Assembly: GCA_902803035.1 (NCBI GenBank)
Contig: CADCON010000083.1
Location: 1 to 10,464, forward strand
Length of the DNA: 10,464 nt
Direction: 5' to 3'
DNA from: an uncultured Ruminococcus sp.
GTDB taxonomy: Bacteria; Bacillota; Clostridia; Oscillospirales; Acutalibacteraceae
The notes beneath the pieces were generated by a model. It was given only the letters and a program-made list of their open reading frames with translations, did no database searches and was not told the origin of the DNA. The position numbers and the translations under genes are program-made. Position 1 is the stretch's first letter, and each line of letters starts with the position of its first letter. Positions 1 to 6,697 of the stretch are shown here, one piece after another.

Positions 1-125
1 GCAAGCATGGAAGGCTTGGTCAGATCGTTGATAGCGACAACTTCATAGCCCTCAGCACCGAACATCTGTCTGAAAGCAAGACGGCCTATACGGCCAAAAC
101 CATTAATAGCAACTTTAACTGACAT
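1..125 (-). CDS. gap: Glyceraldehyde-3-phosphate dehydrogenase, N-terminal fragment (cut by window edge)
   Basis: The first 41 codons read MSVKVAINGFGRIGRLAFRQ and then continue through VVAINDLTKPSM. This is the classic GAPDH N-terminus: a Rossmann beta strand, the NAD-binding GFGRIGR loop (residues 9-15), and an Asn-Asp pair (33-34) at the end of the second strand, as in NAD-dependent glycolytic enzymes. The enzyme oxidises glyceraldehyde-3-phosphate to 1,3-bisphosphoglycerate in the cytoplasm. The catalytic Cys lies outside the window. The start is fixed by a perfect AGGAGGT Shine-Dalgarno at 135-141, nine bases before the ATG. The gene has its own promoter in the gap to the L,D-transpeptidase gene. 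Whether it is the glycolytic or a gluconeogenic paralogue cannot be decided from this fragment, though the NAD-type Asp favours glycolysis. Confidence 0.96.
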   Translation of the reverse strand, partial: MSVKVAINGFGRIGRLAFRQMFGAEGYEVVAINDLTKPSML

Positions 126-160
126 GGGAAAGTTACCTCCTAAAGAAAATTTCTGATTAT

Positions 161-189
161 ATAATATCCCATTTTTCCAAAAATTACAA
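161..189 (-). promoter_or_regulatory. Candidate sigma-A promoter of gap
   Basis: On the minus strand the -35 TTGTAA (184-189) is separated by 17 bp from the -10 TATTAT (161-166). The predicted start near 155 gives a leader of about 30 nt carrying the strong SD. An A/T-rich tract at about 201-230, upstream of the -35, could act as an UP element, which would suit a highly expressed glycolytic gene. No intrinsic terminator is visible between the L,D-transpeptidase stop and this promoter, so read-through from upstream is possible. Confidence 0.6.
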
Positions 190-262
190 GAGGAACGAAT
201 GAATTTTCAAAAATTTTTTATAATTTTCTGGCTTTTCTTTTTCCGGAATACAGCGTTACGCG

Positions 263-1243
263 TTATCCTACCGGCACCTCGGAAGAAACAGGCTGCGTAG
301 CGGATGTTGTATTCGTTGTCGAGGTGGTGGATGCCGTCGTTGACGCATCCTCAGCAAAATACGGATTACCCTTCGACCACTTGTCGGAAGGATCCCAGCC
401 GCTGTATTTCGGATCCTTGTTGCGTCTCGGAACACCTTCCGTAGAGGGGCCTTTTGCATCCACAACACAGACCTGGGTGTCAACCGGCATATTCAGATAG
501 ACCCAGAAGGCGTCTCTGGTACAAAGCCGGATGCAGCCGTGAGAAGCGGATTTGCCGAGAAGATCATAATCATCATCGCTCATGGTGGACGGATCCTTCT
601 CCTTATACGGCACAGAATGAATGTAATAACCGTTTTCTTCGCTGATCAGCGACGCATACTGACCATACACGCCGCTCATCAGCATTTTCCATCTGTATTT
701 CTTCTCAATCCGGTAGACGCCCTCTTTGGTAGGCGTTTTATTGTATTTTCCGGTAGAGCATCTCACACTGCGGTACTTGACGGTGTAGCCGCCATTCTTG
801 TCCTTTTTGTAAGCCACCAACGCCTGATTCTTGGTATAAATGACAATATAATACTTCGACTTATAGTCAGGATTTCTGATGTATTCGTTTTTGTTTTTCT
901 GCATATCAATAACGTATTCTTCTTCAGGAGCTGAGGACACATCCGAGGATATTTCCGAGGATATTTCCGAGGAGACTTCCGAGGAGACTTCCGACGACAC
1001 ATCTTCCTCCCCCGGAACAACCTCATCTCCCGGCTCATCCGTGTCCGATTCAGACACTGTATAGTCATAGGACACATAAGACCCATCATCATCAATCAAA
1101 GGTTCTTCTGGCTTTCTCTTGCCATTATAGGCAAGCACCGAAAACACCACCAGAAATAGAAACACAGCGCAGGCGGCGGCCGCGGCGATTGTCACACGCT
1201 GAGATTCATTGGCTTTTCCGCTCATTGATCCGACCCCATTCAT
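263..1243 (-). CDS. Membrane-anchored L,D-transpeptidase (YkuD domain)
   Basis: This 326-aa protein likely forms 3-3 cross-links in peptidoglycan or attaches proteins to it, outside the membrane. Residues 17-39 form one hydrophobic segment after a short cytoplasmic head (type II anchor). Residues 44-110 are an acidic, Ser-rich linker with an SSEV/SSEI repeat at 83-104. The YkuD domain spans about 129-262. It has the family signature SHGCIRL at 234-240, with catalytic Cys237, and an upstream His209 in the position expected for the HX(14-25)[S/T]HGC pattern. The tail (263-326) is Pro/Asp then Thr/Ser-rich, as in wall-spanning linkers. The start is uncertain: ATG at 1241-1243 lacks an SD. ATG at 1223-1225 (residue 7) has only a weak GGGG upstream. 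Either keeps the membrane segment. A strong sigma-A promoter precedes it, and the upstream neighbour ends at a good terminator, so it is probably monocistronic. I do not know a specific gene name. Confidence 0.93.
   Translation of the reverse strand: MNGVGSMSGKANESQRVTIAAAAACAVFLFLVVFSVLAYNGKRKPEEPLIDDDGSYVSYDYTVSESDTDEPGDEVVPGEEDVSSEVSSEVSSEISSEISSDVSSAPEEEYVIDMQKNKNEYIRNPDYKSKYYIVIYTKNQALVAYKKDKNGGYTVKYRSVRCSTGKYNKTPTKEGVYRIEKKYRWKMLMSGVYGQYASLISEENGYYIHSVPYKEKDPSTMSDDDYDLLGKSASHGCIRLCTRDAFWVYLNMPVDTQVCVVDAKGPSTEGVPRRNKDPKYSGWDPSDKWSKGNPYFAEDASTTASTTSTTNTTSATQPVSSEVPVG
932..997 (-). repeat. 12-bp tandem repeat encoding an SSEV/SSEI linker
   Basis: On the minus strand, units of about 12 bp encode SSEV, SSEV, SSEI, SSEI, SSDV in the linker between the membrane anchor and the catalytic domain of the L,D-transpeptidase. 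The copies are nearly identical at DNA level in adjacent pairs, which suggests recent slippage expansion. Another SSEV occurs near the C-terminus (residues 320-323). It is likely a flexible, acidic wall-spanning spacer. Confidence 0.8.
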
Positions 1244-1287
1244 TATTTTTTCATGCCATCAACAGGCAAGTGCAAAGTATTAAAATA

Positions 1288-1316
1288 ATTTTACACCAAG
1301 ACAAAATAAATGTCAA
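1288..1316 (-). promoter_or_regulatory. Sigma-A promoter of the L,D-transpeptidase gene
   Basis: The minus strand shows a perfect -35 TTGACA (1311-1316), a 17-bp spacer and a -10 TAAAAT (1288-1293). The predicted transcript starts near 1281, giving a leader of about 38 nt to the ATG at 1243. The Thr-rich protein gene at 3873 has the same hexamers and spacing. Confidence 0.8.
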
Positions 1317-1357
1317 TGTCATTTCCGTTAAAAATCTCAGGGGCATTGCCCACTCAG

Positions 1358-1417
1358 AAAAAAAGACCCGCCGCAGTCATGGCCGCCAGAATGCCGGATG
1401 CCCGCTGCGCCGGGTCT
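1358..1417 (-). terminator. Intrinsic terminator of the transglutaminase-like gene
   Basis: In the minus-strand RNA, 13-nt arms at 1405-1417 and 1364-1376 pair with a single internal mismatch (AGACCCG at the base). They are followed immediately by seven U residues (1358-1364). It lies about 40 bp after the stop at 1459 and before the promoter of the L,D-transpeptidase gene, so it separates the two transcription units. Confidence 0.85.
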
Positions 1418-1458
1418 GATCATATGCTGTTCTGCCCTCCGGAAGAGGGGCAGGGCGT

Positions 1459-3189
1459 TCAGTCAGAGCCTTTTTTGTCCAGAATCTCCCTGAGCTTCCC
1501 GATAATCTCCCGCTGCTTCTCATCGGGATCGGGAATCGAGCTGTACGCTTCAAAAGCGGACTCAGCCACTCCGAAGAACGACCTCTCCACCGTTTCCGAG
1601 TAAATAATATGCTCCTCGCCGGTATCGTTGTCAATGTAGATCAGATAGCCCCTGCCCTTGACATTGGTGCCGAAGAAGGATTCCGGAATATTGATCAGCA
1701 CGCCGGTGTAGGTGTACTGCGTTTCATCCTGGCTGTAGATATTGTCCGCCCTGATCTTCCGCACCATCGGGGTGTTGATTTTCAGCTCTTTGTCGCCCAG
1801 CGTTCCGGACGCGATGATCAGCGTGCCGAATTCGGGAATGACATGAACCGAACTGAGTCCCTCGTCACGTTTGATCTGAATACCGAAGCGGATGCCATAT
1901 GGTTCCGTCAGCCTGATGCTGGCGCCCAGGGTCTTGAGATTGATTCTCGGCACCGTGTCGGTGATATAGTAGTCAAAAGACGATTCGCTGAGCGGCGGAA
2001 ACACCATCGAGAATTTCGTCGGACTGCTCATGACCTGCCCGTCATTAATGTGATCCTGGGAGAACATCCTGTTGTTCCTGACAACGCTGGTGCTTCCGAC
2101 AAGGAAATACGTGTGCTGCAGAGAAGGCGTGCCGTCCTGATAGACATATCCGTCGTCCCACGTCGCGTCAACGGCATACCAATTGCCGTCGGGCATCTGC
2201 ACATAATTCCACATATGCGGCCCGCCGGAAGAAGCGGACGTCATTCCGTCGCCGGAAACCAGCGCGCAGTTGATGCCGAATTCATTGCAGAGGAGCTTCA
2301 TTGCCTTGGAATAACCCTCGCAGACAAATTTTCCGTTATAGCGGCTGACAAACAGCGGGACAGCGGAATAAGCATACCCAAAATCATAGGTGGAGCCGTA
2401 AAGCGCGTTGTAATTGTAGGAGGCGTTGAGGAGAATATAATCATGAATCGCCCTCACCGTCGCGTAAACGGACGTATTCGACCTTGACGACCTGATGCTG
2501 CTCGCCGCGGCGGCAAGTCCCGCGTCAAATGCCGCCAGGTCATTGTAGGCGTCCGGATACGCTTCAGACGTAAAGATAAAGACAATGCTGTCCACATGAC
2601 CGACATCCGAACCCGGAGTGAGCGTAAAATTCACTTCATAGCTGAATGACCTGATCCAGAAGGCTTCAGGGCAGTCATAGAAAAATGCCGCCGCCGCACT
2701 CAGCACCTGGTCATAGACGTCCTCAAGATCCCTGTCGTCCGCCGTATCATTCTCCGCGTCGGAATAAACCACGGTAAAATCAATCGGCGGGTCAAAGTCC
2801 ACCGCAATTCTTTCGCCATGGGGCTTTCTCTCCGTTACGAACGCGTCATACAGCACCTGGTACAATTTCTTTTCGTTGCTGTCCAATTCGCTCTTGTAGC
2901 TGCCGTTGTAGGAAGCGGAAGGGAGGAATTTCTTGAACCTTGAACTGTTTCCTCTTTTCCTGACAGCGTTGGAAAGCAGAAAATCGGGTGCCTTCTTTCT
3001 GACAACCATATTCTTTTCAGCGATCTGCTTCTCAGCCACGCCGACGTCAGCGGATGAAACGGCATCAGACGGTGAAACCGTATCGCCGGCATAAGCAGTT
3101 GCAAACGACGCGCACCCCAGCAAAATGGCTACAACAGCGGCGGCAATCAAGCCGCGCTTCCATAGCCGCCTTCGTGAATAAGTCTTCAT
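1459..3189 (-). CDS. Exported transglutaminase-like protein with a C-terminal module shared with the 3992-6556 protein
   Basis: This 576-aa protein starts at ATG 3187-3189, chosen because an AAAGGA SD lies about 11 nt upstream. A longer TTG-initiated frame to 3312 would overlap the promoter -10 and is not credible. Residues 1-34 are a basic then hydrophobic export signal. It contains either a lipobox-like LLGC (Cys26) or an AYA cleavage site after residue 34. The transglutaminase-like core, about residues 245-345, has the full Cys-His-Asp triad: Cys290 in VCEGYS, His325 in HMWNYV and Asp341 in DATWDD. Bacterial members are mostly cysteine peptidases or protein cross-linkers at the cell surface; the substrate here is unknown. 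Residues 415-555 are an uncharacterised beta-rich module found again at the end of the large NlpC-like protein, followed by a short charged helix. The gene has its own promoter and terminator. Confidence 0.88.
   Translation of the reverse strand: MKTYSRRRLWKRGLIAAAVVAILLGCASFATAYAGDTVSPSDAVSSADVGVAEKQIAEKNMVVRKKAPDFLLSNAVRKRGNSSRFKKFLPSASYNGSYKSELDSNEKKLYQVLYDAFVTERKPHGERIAVDFDPPIDFTVVYSDAENDTADDRDLEDVYDQVLSAAAAFFYDCPEAFWIRSFSYEVNFTLTPGSDVGHVDSIVFIFTSEAYPDAYNDLAAFDAGLAAAASSIRSSRSNTSVYATVRAIHDYILLNASYNYNALYGSTYDFGYAYSAVPLFVSRYNGKFVCEGYSKAMKLLCNEFGINCALVSGDGMTSASSGGPHMWNYVQMPDGNWYAVDATWDDGYVYQDGTPSLQHTYFLVGSTSVVRNNRMFSQDHINDGQVMSSPTKFSMVFPPLSESSFDYYITDTVPRINLKTLGASIRLTEPYGIRFGIQIKRDEGLSSVHVIPEFGTLIIASGTLGDKELKINTPMVRKIRADNIYSQDETQYTYTGVLINIPESFFGTNVKGRGYLIYIDNDTGEEHIIYSETVERSFFGVAESAFEAYSSIPDPDEKQREIIGKLREILDKKGSD
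1528..1947 (-). repeat. Shared C-terminal protein module, copy A
   Basis: About 140 codons encode a module with the landmarks TLGASIRL, PYGIRFG, FGTLIIASGTLG, YTGVLINIP, SFFGT, GRGYLIY and YSETV. A second copy, about half identical by eye, ends the 3992-6556 protein. In both proteins it is followed by a short linker and an amphipathic helix ending in a KL(R/K)E(I/L)L pattern. I recall similar motifs in secreted proteins of gut Clostridia but know no assigned function. Confidence 0.85.
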
Positions 3190-3301
3190 AAGCCATCCGT
3201 TCCTTTCTGTCAAAAAAATACAAGCACGAAAAAAGGTGGGCATAAAACGCATATGCAGACAGCCGTTATCTCCATATGAAAAACACACCTCTCTACATCC
3301 A

Positions 3302-3329
3302 ATTATGCACAAATTTCAGAGAAAGTCAA
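3302..3329 (-). promoter_or_regulatory. Candidate sigma-A promoter of the transglutaminase-like gene
   Basis: On the minus strand the -35 TTGACT (3324-3329), a 16-bp spacer and the -10 CATAAT (3302-3307) are visible. The predicted start near 3295 gives a long leader of about 105 nt to the ATG at 3189. I see no recognised riboswitch in that leader. Confidence 0.6.
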
Positions 3330-3386
3330 GGCTCTCCATGTAAACAATTACCATCCGGCCATTCCCTGTTCCTCAGAATGTGAAGT

Positions 3387-3419
3387 AGCCGGAGCAGAAC
3401 ATCAGATTCCGCTCCGGCT
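3387..3419 (-). terminator. Strong hairpin after the Thr-rich protein gene, probable terminator
   Basis: Nine-base arms AGCCGGAGC/GCTCCGGCT pair perfectly. In the minus-strand RNA five further inner pairs form, including two G-U wobbles, giving a 14-bp stem with a 5-nt loop. The wobbles work only in the minus-strand transcript, which supports that orientation. The bases after it (ACTTCAC) are not a U-tract, so termination may be weak or it may protect the 3' end. Confidence 0.5.
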
Positions 3420-3468
3420 GCACTATAAAATACGAATTCAGCAATACCCACGCCGAGAAAACGCGGAA

Positions 3469-3873
3469 TCAATACCAGCCTTCAACCCATCCGCCGTCAT
3501 TATCTCCTGTGTTTTTGGTGGTGGTGGTGGCTTTTGTGGTGGTGGTGGTCTTTGATGAGGACGAACCAGCCTTCGACGTCCTGGAAGAAGCATTTGTCGA
3601 GCCGACGCCGTTGCTTTCGGTCGTAGAACCGGTCGGTTCATCAGTCTCTTCAACGATAGTATCCACCGTTGTCTGGGCGGTCGACTCGCTTGCCGCCGCG
3701 TCTGAAGCGTCAGAGAGCGTGGTTTCCACCTCATTGCCCGTACTGGTTCCGATATTGCCCGAACCGATGGTGAGAACGCCGGTACCTGTCAGAAACAGCA
3801 GAATGACAAGCTCCGCCGCCAGTGTCGATGCGAGTGTCGCCAGAATAATCTTTATTTTTTCACCTCTGTTCAT
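3469..3873 (-). CDS. Small membrane-anchored protein with a Ser/Thr-rich tail
   Basis: This 134-aa protein has no recognised family. The start at 3871-3873 is chosen for the AGGAGG SD at 3883-3888 with 9-nt spacing; an in-frame ATG at 3907-3909 has none. A basic N-terminus (MNRGEKIKI) precedes one hydrophobic segment at about residues 9-37, containing AAELVILLFL. From residue 40 onward it is Ser/Thr/Gly/Asp-rich and low complexity. It includes runs TTTTTKATTTTK and ends in an aromatic GGWVEGWY. This resembles an extracellular, wall-spanning or possibly glycosylated stalk held by an uncleaved anchor. A cleaved signal peptide is the alternative. The aromatic C-terminus stands out against the low-complexity stalk and might be a binding or recognition tip, but that is inference. 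It lies between two genes for enzyme-like wall proteins and has its own strong promoter. Confidence 0.75.
   Translation of the reverse strand: MNRGEKIKIILATLASTLAAELVILLFLTGTGVLTIGSGNIGTSTGNEVETTLSDASDAAASESTAQTTVDTIVEETDEPTGSTTESNGVGSTNASSRTSKAGSSSSKTTTTTKATTTTKNTGDNDGGWVEGWY
3517..3549 (+). repeat. GGT trinucleotide runs
   Basis: Two runs of four or more GGT units, written on the plus strand, are separated by CTTTT. On the coding (minus) strand they are ACC codons for the Thr runs in the tail of the small membrane protein. Such runs can change length by slippage. Confidence 0.75.
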
Positions 3874-3927
3874 ATAAGAAGCCCTCCTCTTGATGTGCTT
3901 GAATTTCACGAAAAATCTTCCTATTTC

Positions 3928-3956
3928 ATTTTACACGAAAGTGCCATTACTGTCAA
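3928..3956 (-). promoter_or_regulatory. Sigma-A promoter of the Thr-rich membrane protein gene
   Basis: A perfect -35 TTGACA (3951-3956), a 17-bp spacer and a -10 TAAAAT (3928-3933) are present on the minus strand. The start near 3921 gives a leader of about 48 nt containing AGGAGG. No clear terminator is seen between the stop at 3992 and this promoter, so some read-through from the large upstream gene is likely. Confidence 0.8.
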
Positions 3957-3991
3957 CAGAAAAAAATCACACAATGCACATAACCGGACGT

Positions 3992-6556
3992 TTACAGTCC
4001 CAATAATTCCTTCAGCTTCTGCAATGCCTCCTGCTGTGATTGATTCGGATTTTCAATCGCGGAATAGCTGTCGTAAGCCGCCTGTGCCACGCCGTTAAAG
4101 GACTTCACAACCGCTTCCGAATAGAGCGTATAGGACTTCCCGTCCGCGCCGCGGTAGATAAGGTACCCTCTGCCAACAACATCCGTGCCAAAGAAGGACG
4201 TCGGAATATTGATCAGAACGCCGGAGTACGTAATGTGGCTGTCGTCGTTCTCCAGCAGATTCTCGGCGCTGATTTTTCTGCAACTGGGTGTGTCCATGGT
4301 AAGTTCATTGTTGCCCAGCGTCCCGCTTGCAATCAGCAGCGTACCGTATCCGATAATATCCGTTGCGCGGAACGCCTCGTCCTTCTCCAGCCTGACGCCG
4401 AACCGGATCCCGTAAGGATCGCTTAACCGGATGCTTGCGCCAAGCGTCCTGAATGACAGCTCCGGAATAACATCTATCGTGCGGACAACCGAAAGATTGC
4501 CAAGTCTGGCTTCCAGACTGACCGAGCCAGGGCCTTTTGCGCTGACCACTCCGTCCCGGCTGACAGACGCCACCCGCGCATCGGAAACAGACCATCTGAC
4601 GGTGTCCGAAGGATCGGCGGAAACCACAACGGGAACAAATCCGACGGATTCACCGGGGCGCAGAAGCTGTGACGGTTTATCCAGATCGAGCGACGACGCC
4701 CAGATGACGGCTTCATCAGACACGCATTCCTGTAAGCCACCATTGGTATTCACGGAAGTCACCGTAATGCTGTATCTGCCCTCCACAGCGGTAAAGGTGC
4801 ATGAGGTAACGGTCATATCCTCATCCAGAAGAAGTCCCTCAGAGGATTCCACCGCCACATGATAGCCCGTCGCGCCTTCGCACTCGTTCCATCTGACAGT
4901 GACGCTCTCATCAGGATTCCAATACTTCTTCAGAGAAGCGATTACCGGCTTTTCCAGCCTGCCCACGGTAAAGACCAGCGGTTCCGACGTCTGCCAGTCG
5001 TATTCTCCGGTCGATTCCACCGCCGAAACTCTCGCTTCATAACAGCCGTCAGGCAGATTTTCCAGCAGGAAGGAAGTTTTTCCGGAAACGGTTTCACTAA
5101 GATACGCCTGATGATTCTTCCGGATATCGAGAATATAGTCGGAAACGCCCTCGCAGTCATTCCAGCTGACCGTCACGTCAGCATTGCAGGCAAAATACGC
5201 TGCCGACGGCTCCATGATAATCCCGCGCTTGTCGCCGACGTTAAATCCGTAAATCTCTGACGACGCGGTCTGAATGCCTCCGTTGTCATTGACCGCCTCG
5301 ACAACCAATTCATAATAGCCGTCCTCCGGCGAGAAGAAATAGGAAGTGGTGTGCACATCCGTTTCACAACAGACCTCACCGTTGCCGGTCACTCTGACAT
5401 GATACCGCGACGCGCCGGCGCATGAAGACCATTTCACCTCAATGCTGTCGCCGGAAGCGTAATACTTCTCCTTTGTCCGTATCACAGGGGTATCCAGCCT
5501 GCCGATGCTGAAAGAAACAGGGTCGCTGACGGCTTTCTTCAAACCGCTGACAGCGGTGACATGGACCTCATATTCTCCGTTGCCCATACCGACGACATAC
5601 GACGTTTCCGTAACCTGCGCGCTATTCACAACCGGCTGACCGTCCTTCATCACGTCCACCAGATAATAGCTTGCGTCAGCGACAGGATCCCAGCTTACGT
5701 CCGCCTGCGCGCCCTGGACGTAATATTGATGCGCCGTCCTCGCGGCGGGAGCGGAAACATCAGGCTCCGCGCCGGTGACATTGATTCTGCTGATCGTATT
5801 GTACACCTTGCCCTTATAGACCAGATATCCGTTTTTGTTGACGGCGGAGGATTTGCTGACAATGACCTTATGCGCCACGGGCGGCGTCTGCTCATAGATG
5901 ACATATGAGGTATCCGTGACGTCCCCCACCCAGATGATGTGTCCTGTTTTGCTGAGCGCGTCGCCGGCTTTGATTTCCGAAGCCTTCGCGTTTGTAAAAT
6001 GCATCGCGTAAGAGCTTCCTTCAATAATGGACACGCTGTCATAGCGCGGATTGCTCCCGCTCATAAAGGAGCCGCCGAGCACCTCGCTCACAAAGGTCGC
6101 GCAGCATGAACCGTATACCGGGCCGGTGCGCCACGCATTGTCCTTCGCGCGGCACTTTGCTTTCACGGAGTAATTGACATCCGCCACAAGACTGTACTGC
6201 TCAAGCGAAAGCAGACTGTCGCCGACAATTTCATCGGTAAACAGCGTATAAGGCATTCCCCTGACCACCTTTCCCGCGGGGAAAAGCGCCTTTCCGTTAT
6301 ACCGGCTGTTGTTCCATGTTTCAACATCGGCGGCAGGCGTCCACCGGTAATTGATGATAGCCTCCGCGCGGGCGCGCATAGAGGAGAGCGAGGATGACGT
6401 CAGCCCCGCGGCATTGGCGTAATAATCCGCGTTCTTCCACGCGGCAATGGTAATAATCAGGTCAATCCCGAACAAAGCGGCCGCCAATCCTGCCATGATC
6501 CTTCTGTTTTTTATGTATCTGATAAACAACCTTCGCAAGAGAACCATTCCTGTCAT
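3992..6556 (-). CDS. Membrane-anchored NlpC/P60-like protein with four FN3-like repeats, a Big_2-like domain and the shared C-terminal module
   Basis: 854 aa. The basic N-terminus and hydrophobic residues 19-40 form a signal anchor. Residues about 60-260 resemble the NlpC/P60/CHAP/amidase_6 cysteine-peptidase fold: SCCATFVSEVL (150-160) matches the family's C-x-x-F-V pattern, with Cys152 the likely nucleophile. GDALSKTGHIIWVGDV (198-213) supplies the His (206). Substrates of this superfamily are mostly peptidoglycan peptides or amides. Then follow four FN3-like repeats (about 269-353, 355-441, 446-533, 537-619), a Big_2-like Ig domain (622-698) and the module shared with the transglutaminase-like protein (700-840). 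The start is uncertain: ATG 6554-6556 has no SD and only about 8 nt of leader from the predicted transcription start. ATG 6545-6547 has AGGA directly abutting it. It is probably a surface wall hydrolase or adhesin-like enzyme; the catalytic assignment is by motif only. Confidence 0.85.
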   Translation of the reverse strand: MTGMVLLRRLFIRYIKNRRIMAGLAAALFGIDLIITIAAWKNADYYANAAGLTSSSLSSMRARAEAIINYRWTPAADVETWNNSRYNGKALFPAGKVVRGMPYTLFTDEIVGDSLLSLEQYSLVADVNYSVKAKCRAKDNAWRTGPVYGSCCATFVSEVLGGSFMSGSNPRYDSVSIIEGSSYAMHFTNAKASEIKAGDALSKTGHIIWVGDVTDTSYVIYEQTPPVAHKVIVSKSSAVNKNGYLVYKGKVYNTISRINVTGAEPDVSAPAARTAHQYYVQGAQADVSWDPVADASYYLVDVMKDGQPVVNSAQVTETSYVVGMGNGEYEVHVTAVSGLKKAVSDPVSFSIGRLDTPVIRTKEKYYASGDSIEVKWSSCAGASRYHVRVTGNGEVCCETDVHTTSYFFSPEDGYYELVVEAVNDNGGIQTASSEIYGFNVGDKRGIIMEPSAAYFACNADVTVSWNDCEGVSDYILDIRKNHQAYLSETVSGKTSFLLENLPDGCYEARVSAVESTGEYDWQTSEPLVFTVGRLEKPVIASLKKYWNPDESVTVRWNECEGATGYHVAVESSEGLLLDEDMTVTSCTFTAVEGRYSITVTSVNTNGGLQECVSDEAVIWASSLDLDKPSQLLRPGESVGFVPVVVSADPSDTVRWSVSDARVASVSRDGVVSAKGPGSVSLEARLGNLSVVRTIDVIPELSFRTLGASIRLSDPYGIRFGVRLEKDEAFRATDIIGYGTLLIASGTLGNNELTMDTPSCRKISAENLLENDDSHITYSGVLINIPTSFFGTDVVGRGYLIYRGADGKSYTLYSEAVVKSFNGVAQAAYDSYSAIENPNQSQQEALQKLKELLGL
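4037..4459 (-). repeat. Shared C-terminal protein module, copy B
   Basis: Residues 700-840 of the large protein repeat the landmarks TLGASIRL, PYGIRFG, YGTLLIASGTLG, YSGVLINIP, SFFGT, GRGYLIY and YSEAV seen in copy A, with few gaps. It is followed by the same linker-plus-helix ending. Divergence is at about half of the residues, so it is an old duplication or domain shuffling, not a recent copy. Confidence 0.85.
4700..5752 (-). repeat. Four tandem FN3-like protein repeats
   Basis: Each unit of about 85 residues follows the pattern P-V-I..K-Y-(Y/W)..G/D..V.V.W..C.G...Y.V.V....TS(Y/F)....DG.YE..V.AV...G....S.....F.VGRL. The first unit lacks the conserved C-x-G before the second strand. The repeated W-x-x-C-x-G and DG-x-Y-x-(A/V) positions mark the unit boundaries. 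They probably act as a rigid spacer or carbohydrate/protein-binding stalk. Confidence 0.75.
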
Positions 6557-6570
6557 ATTTTTGTAATCAA

Positions 6571-6599
6571 ATTATATCTCATTCACCAGAATATTTCAA
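6571..6599 (-). promoter_or_regulatory. Sigma-A promoter of the NlpC/FN3 protein gene
   Basis: On the minus strand the -35 TTGAAA (6594-6599), a 17-bp spacer and a consensus -10 TATAAT (6571-6576) are seen. The predicted start near 6564 leaves a very short leader before either candidate ATG, so translation may be near-leaderless. A longer transcript could also arrive from upstream. Confidence 0.7.
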
Positions 6600-6642
6600 C
6601 TTCAAAATTGCTTTCTCCTCATTTTTTCTGAAATAACCGACA

Positions 6643-6684
6643 TCCCCGGCAGACCTTCTTCGGAGGAAAAGAATCTGCCGGGGA
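6643..6684. terminator. Strong 11-bp inverted repeat, possible terminator
   Basis: Perfect arms TCCCCGGCAGA (6643-6653) and TCTGCCGGGGA (6674-6684) flank a 20-nt loop. Downstream on the plus strand is CAATTTT, a weak U-tract; the minus strand has none. There is no plus-strand gene just upstream for it to terminate. It sits between the 118-bp inverted-repeat element and the promoter of the NlpC/FN3 gene, so it may insulate that promoter or end a non-coding RNA. Confidence 0.45.
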
Positions 6685-6697
6685 CAATTTTGGCAAA

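Noticed and set aside
1609..2487. Plus-strand reading frame of 292 codons
   Set aside because: It is antisense to the transglutaminase-like gene, across its catalytic triad. It shows no SD and no family resemblance.
3190..3312. N-terminal extension of the transglutaminase-like protein from a TTG at 3312
   Set aside because: The extension would start within or upstream of the -10 box and would place 41 residues before an obvious signal peptide that has its own SD.
3517..3549. Possible G-quadruplex in the GGT runs
   Set aside because: Only two-G tiers are available and the run is explained by Thr codons on the other strand; there is no positional link to a promoter.
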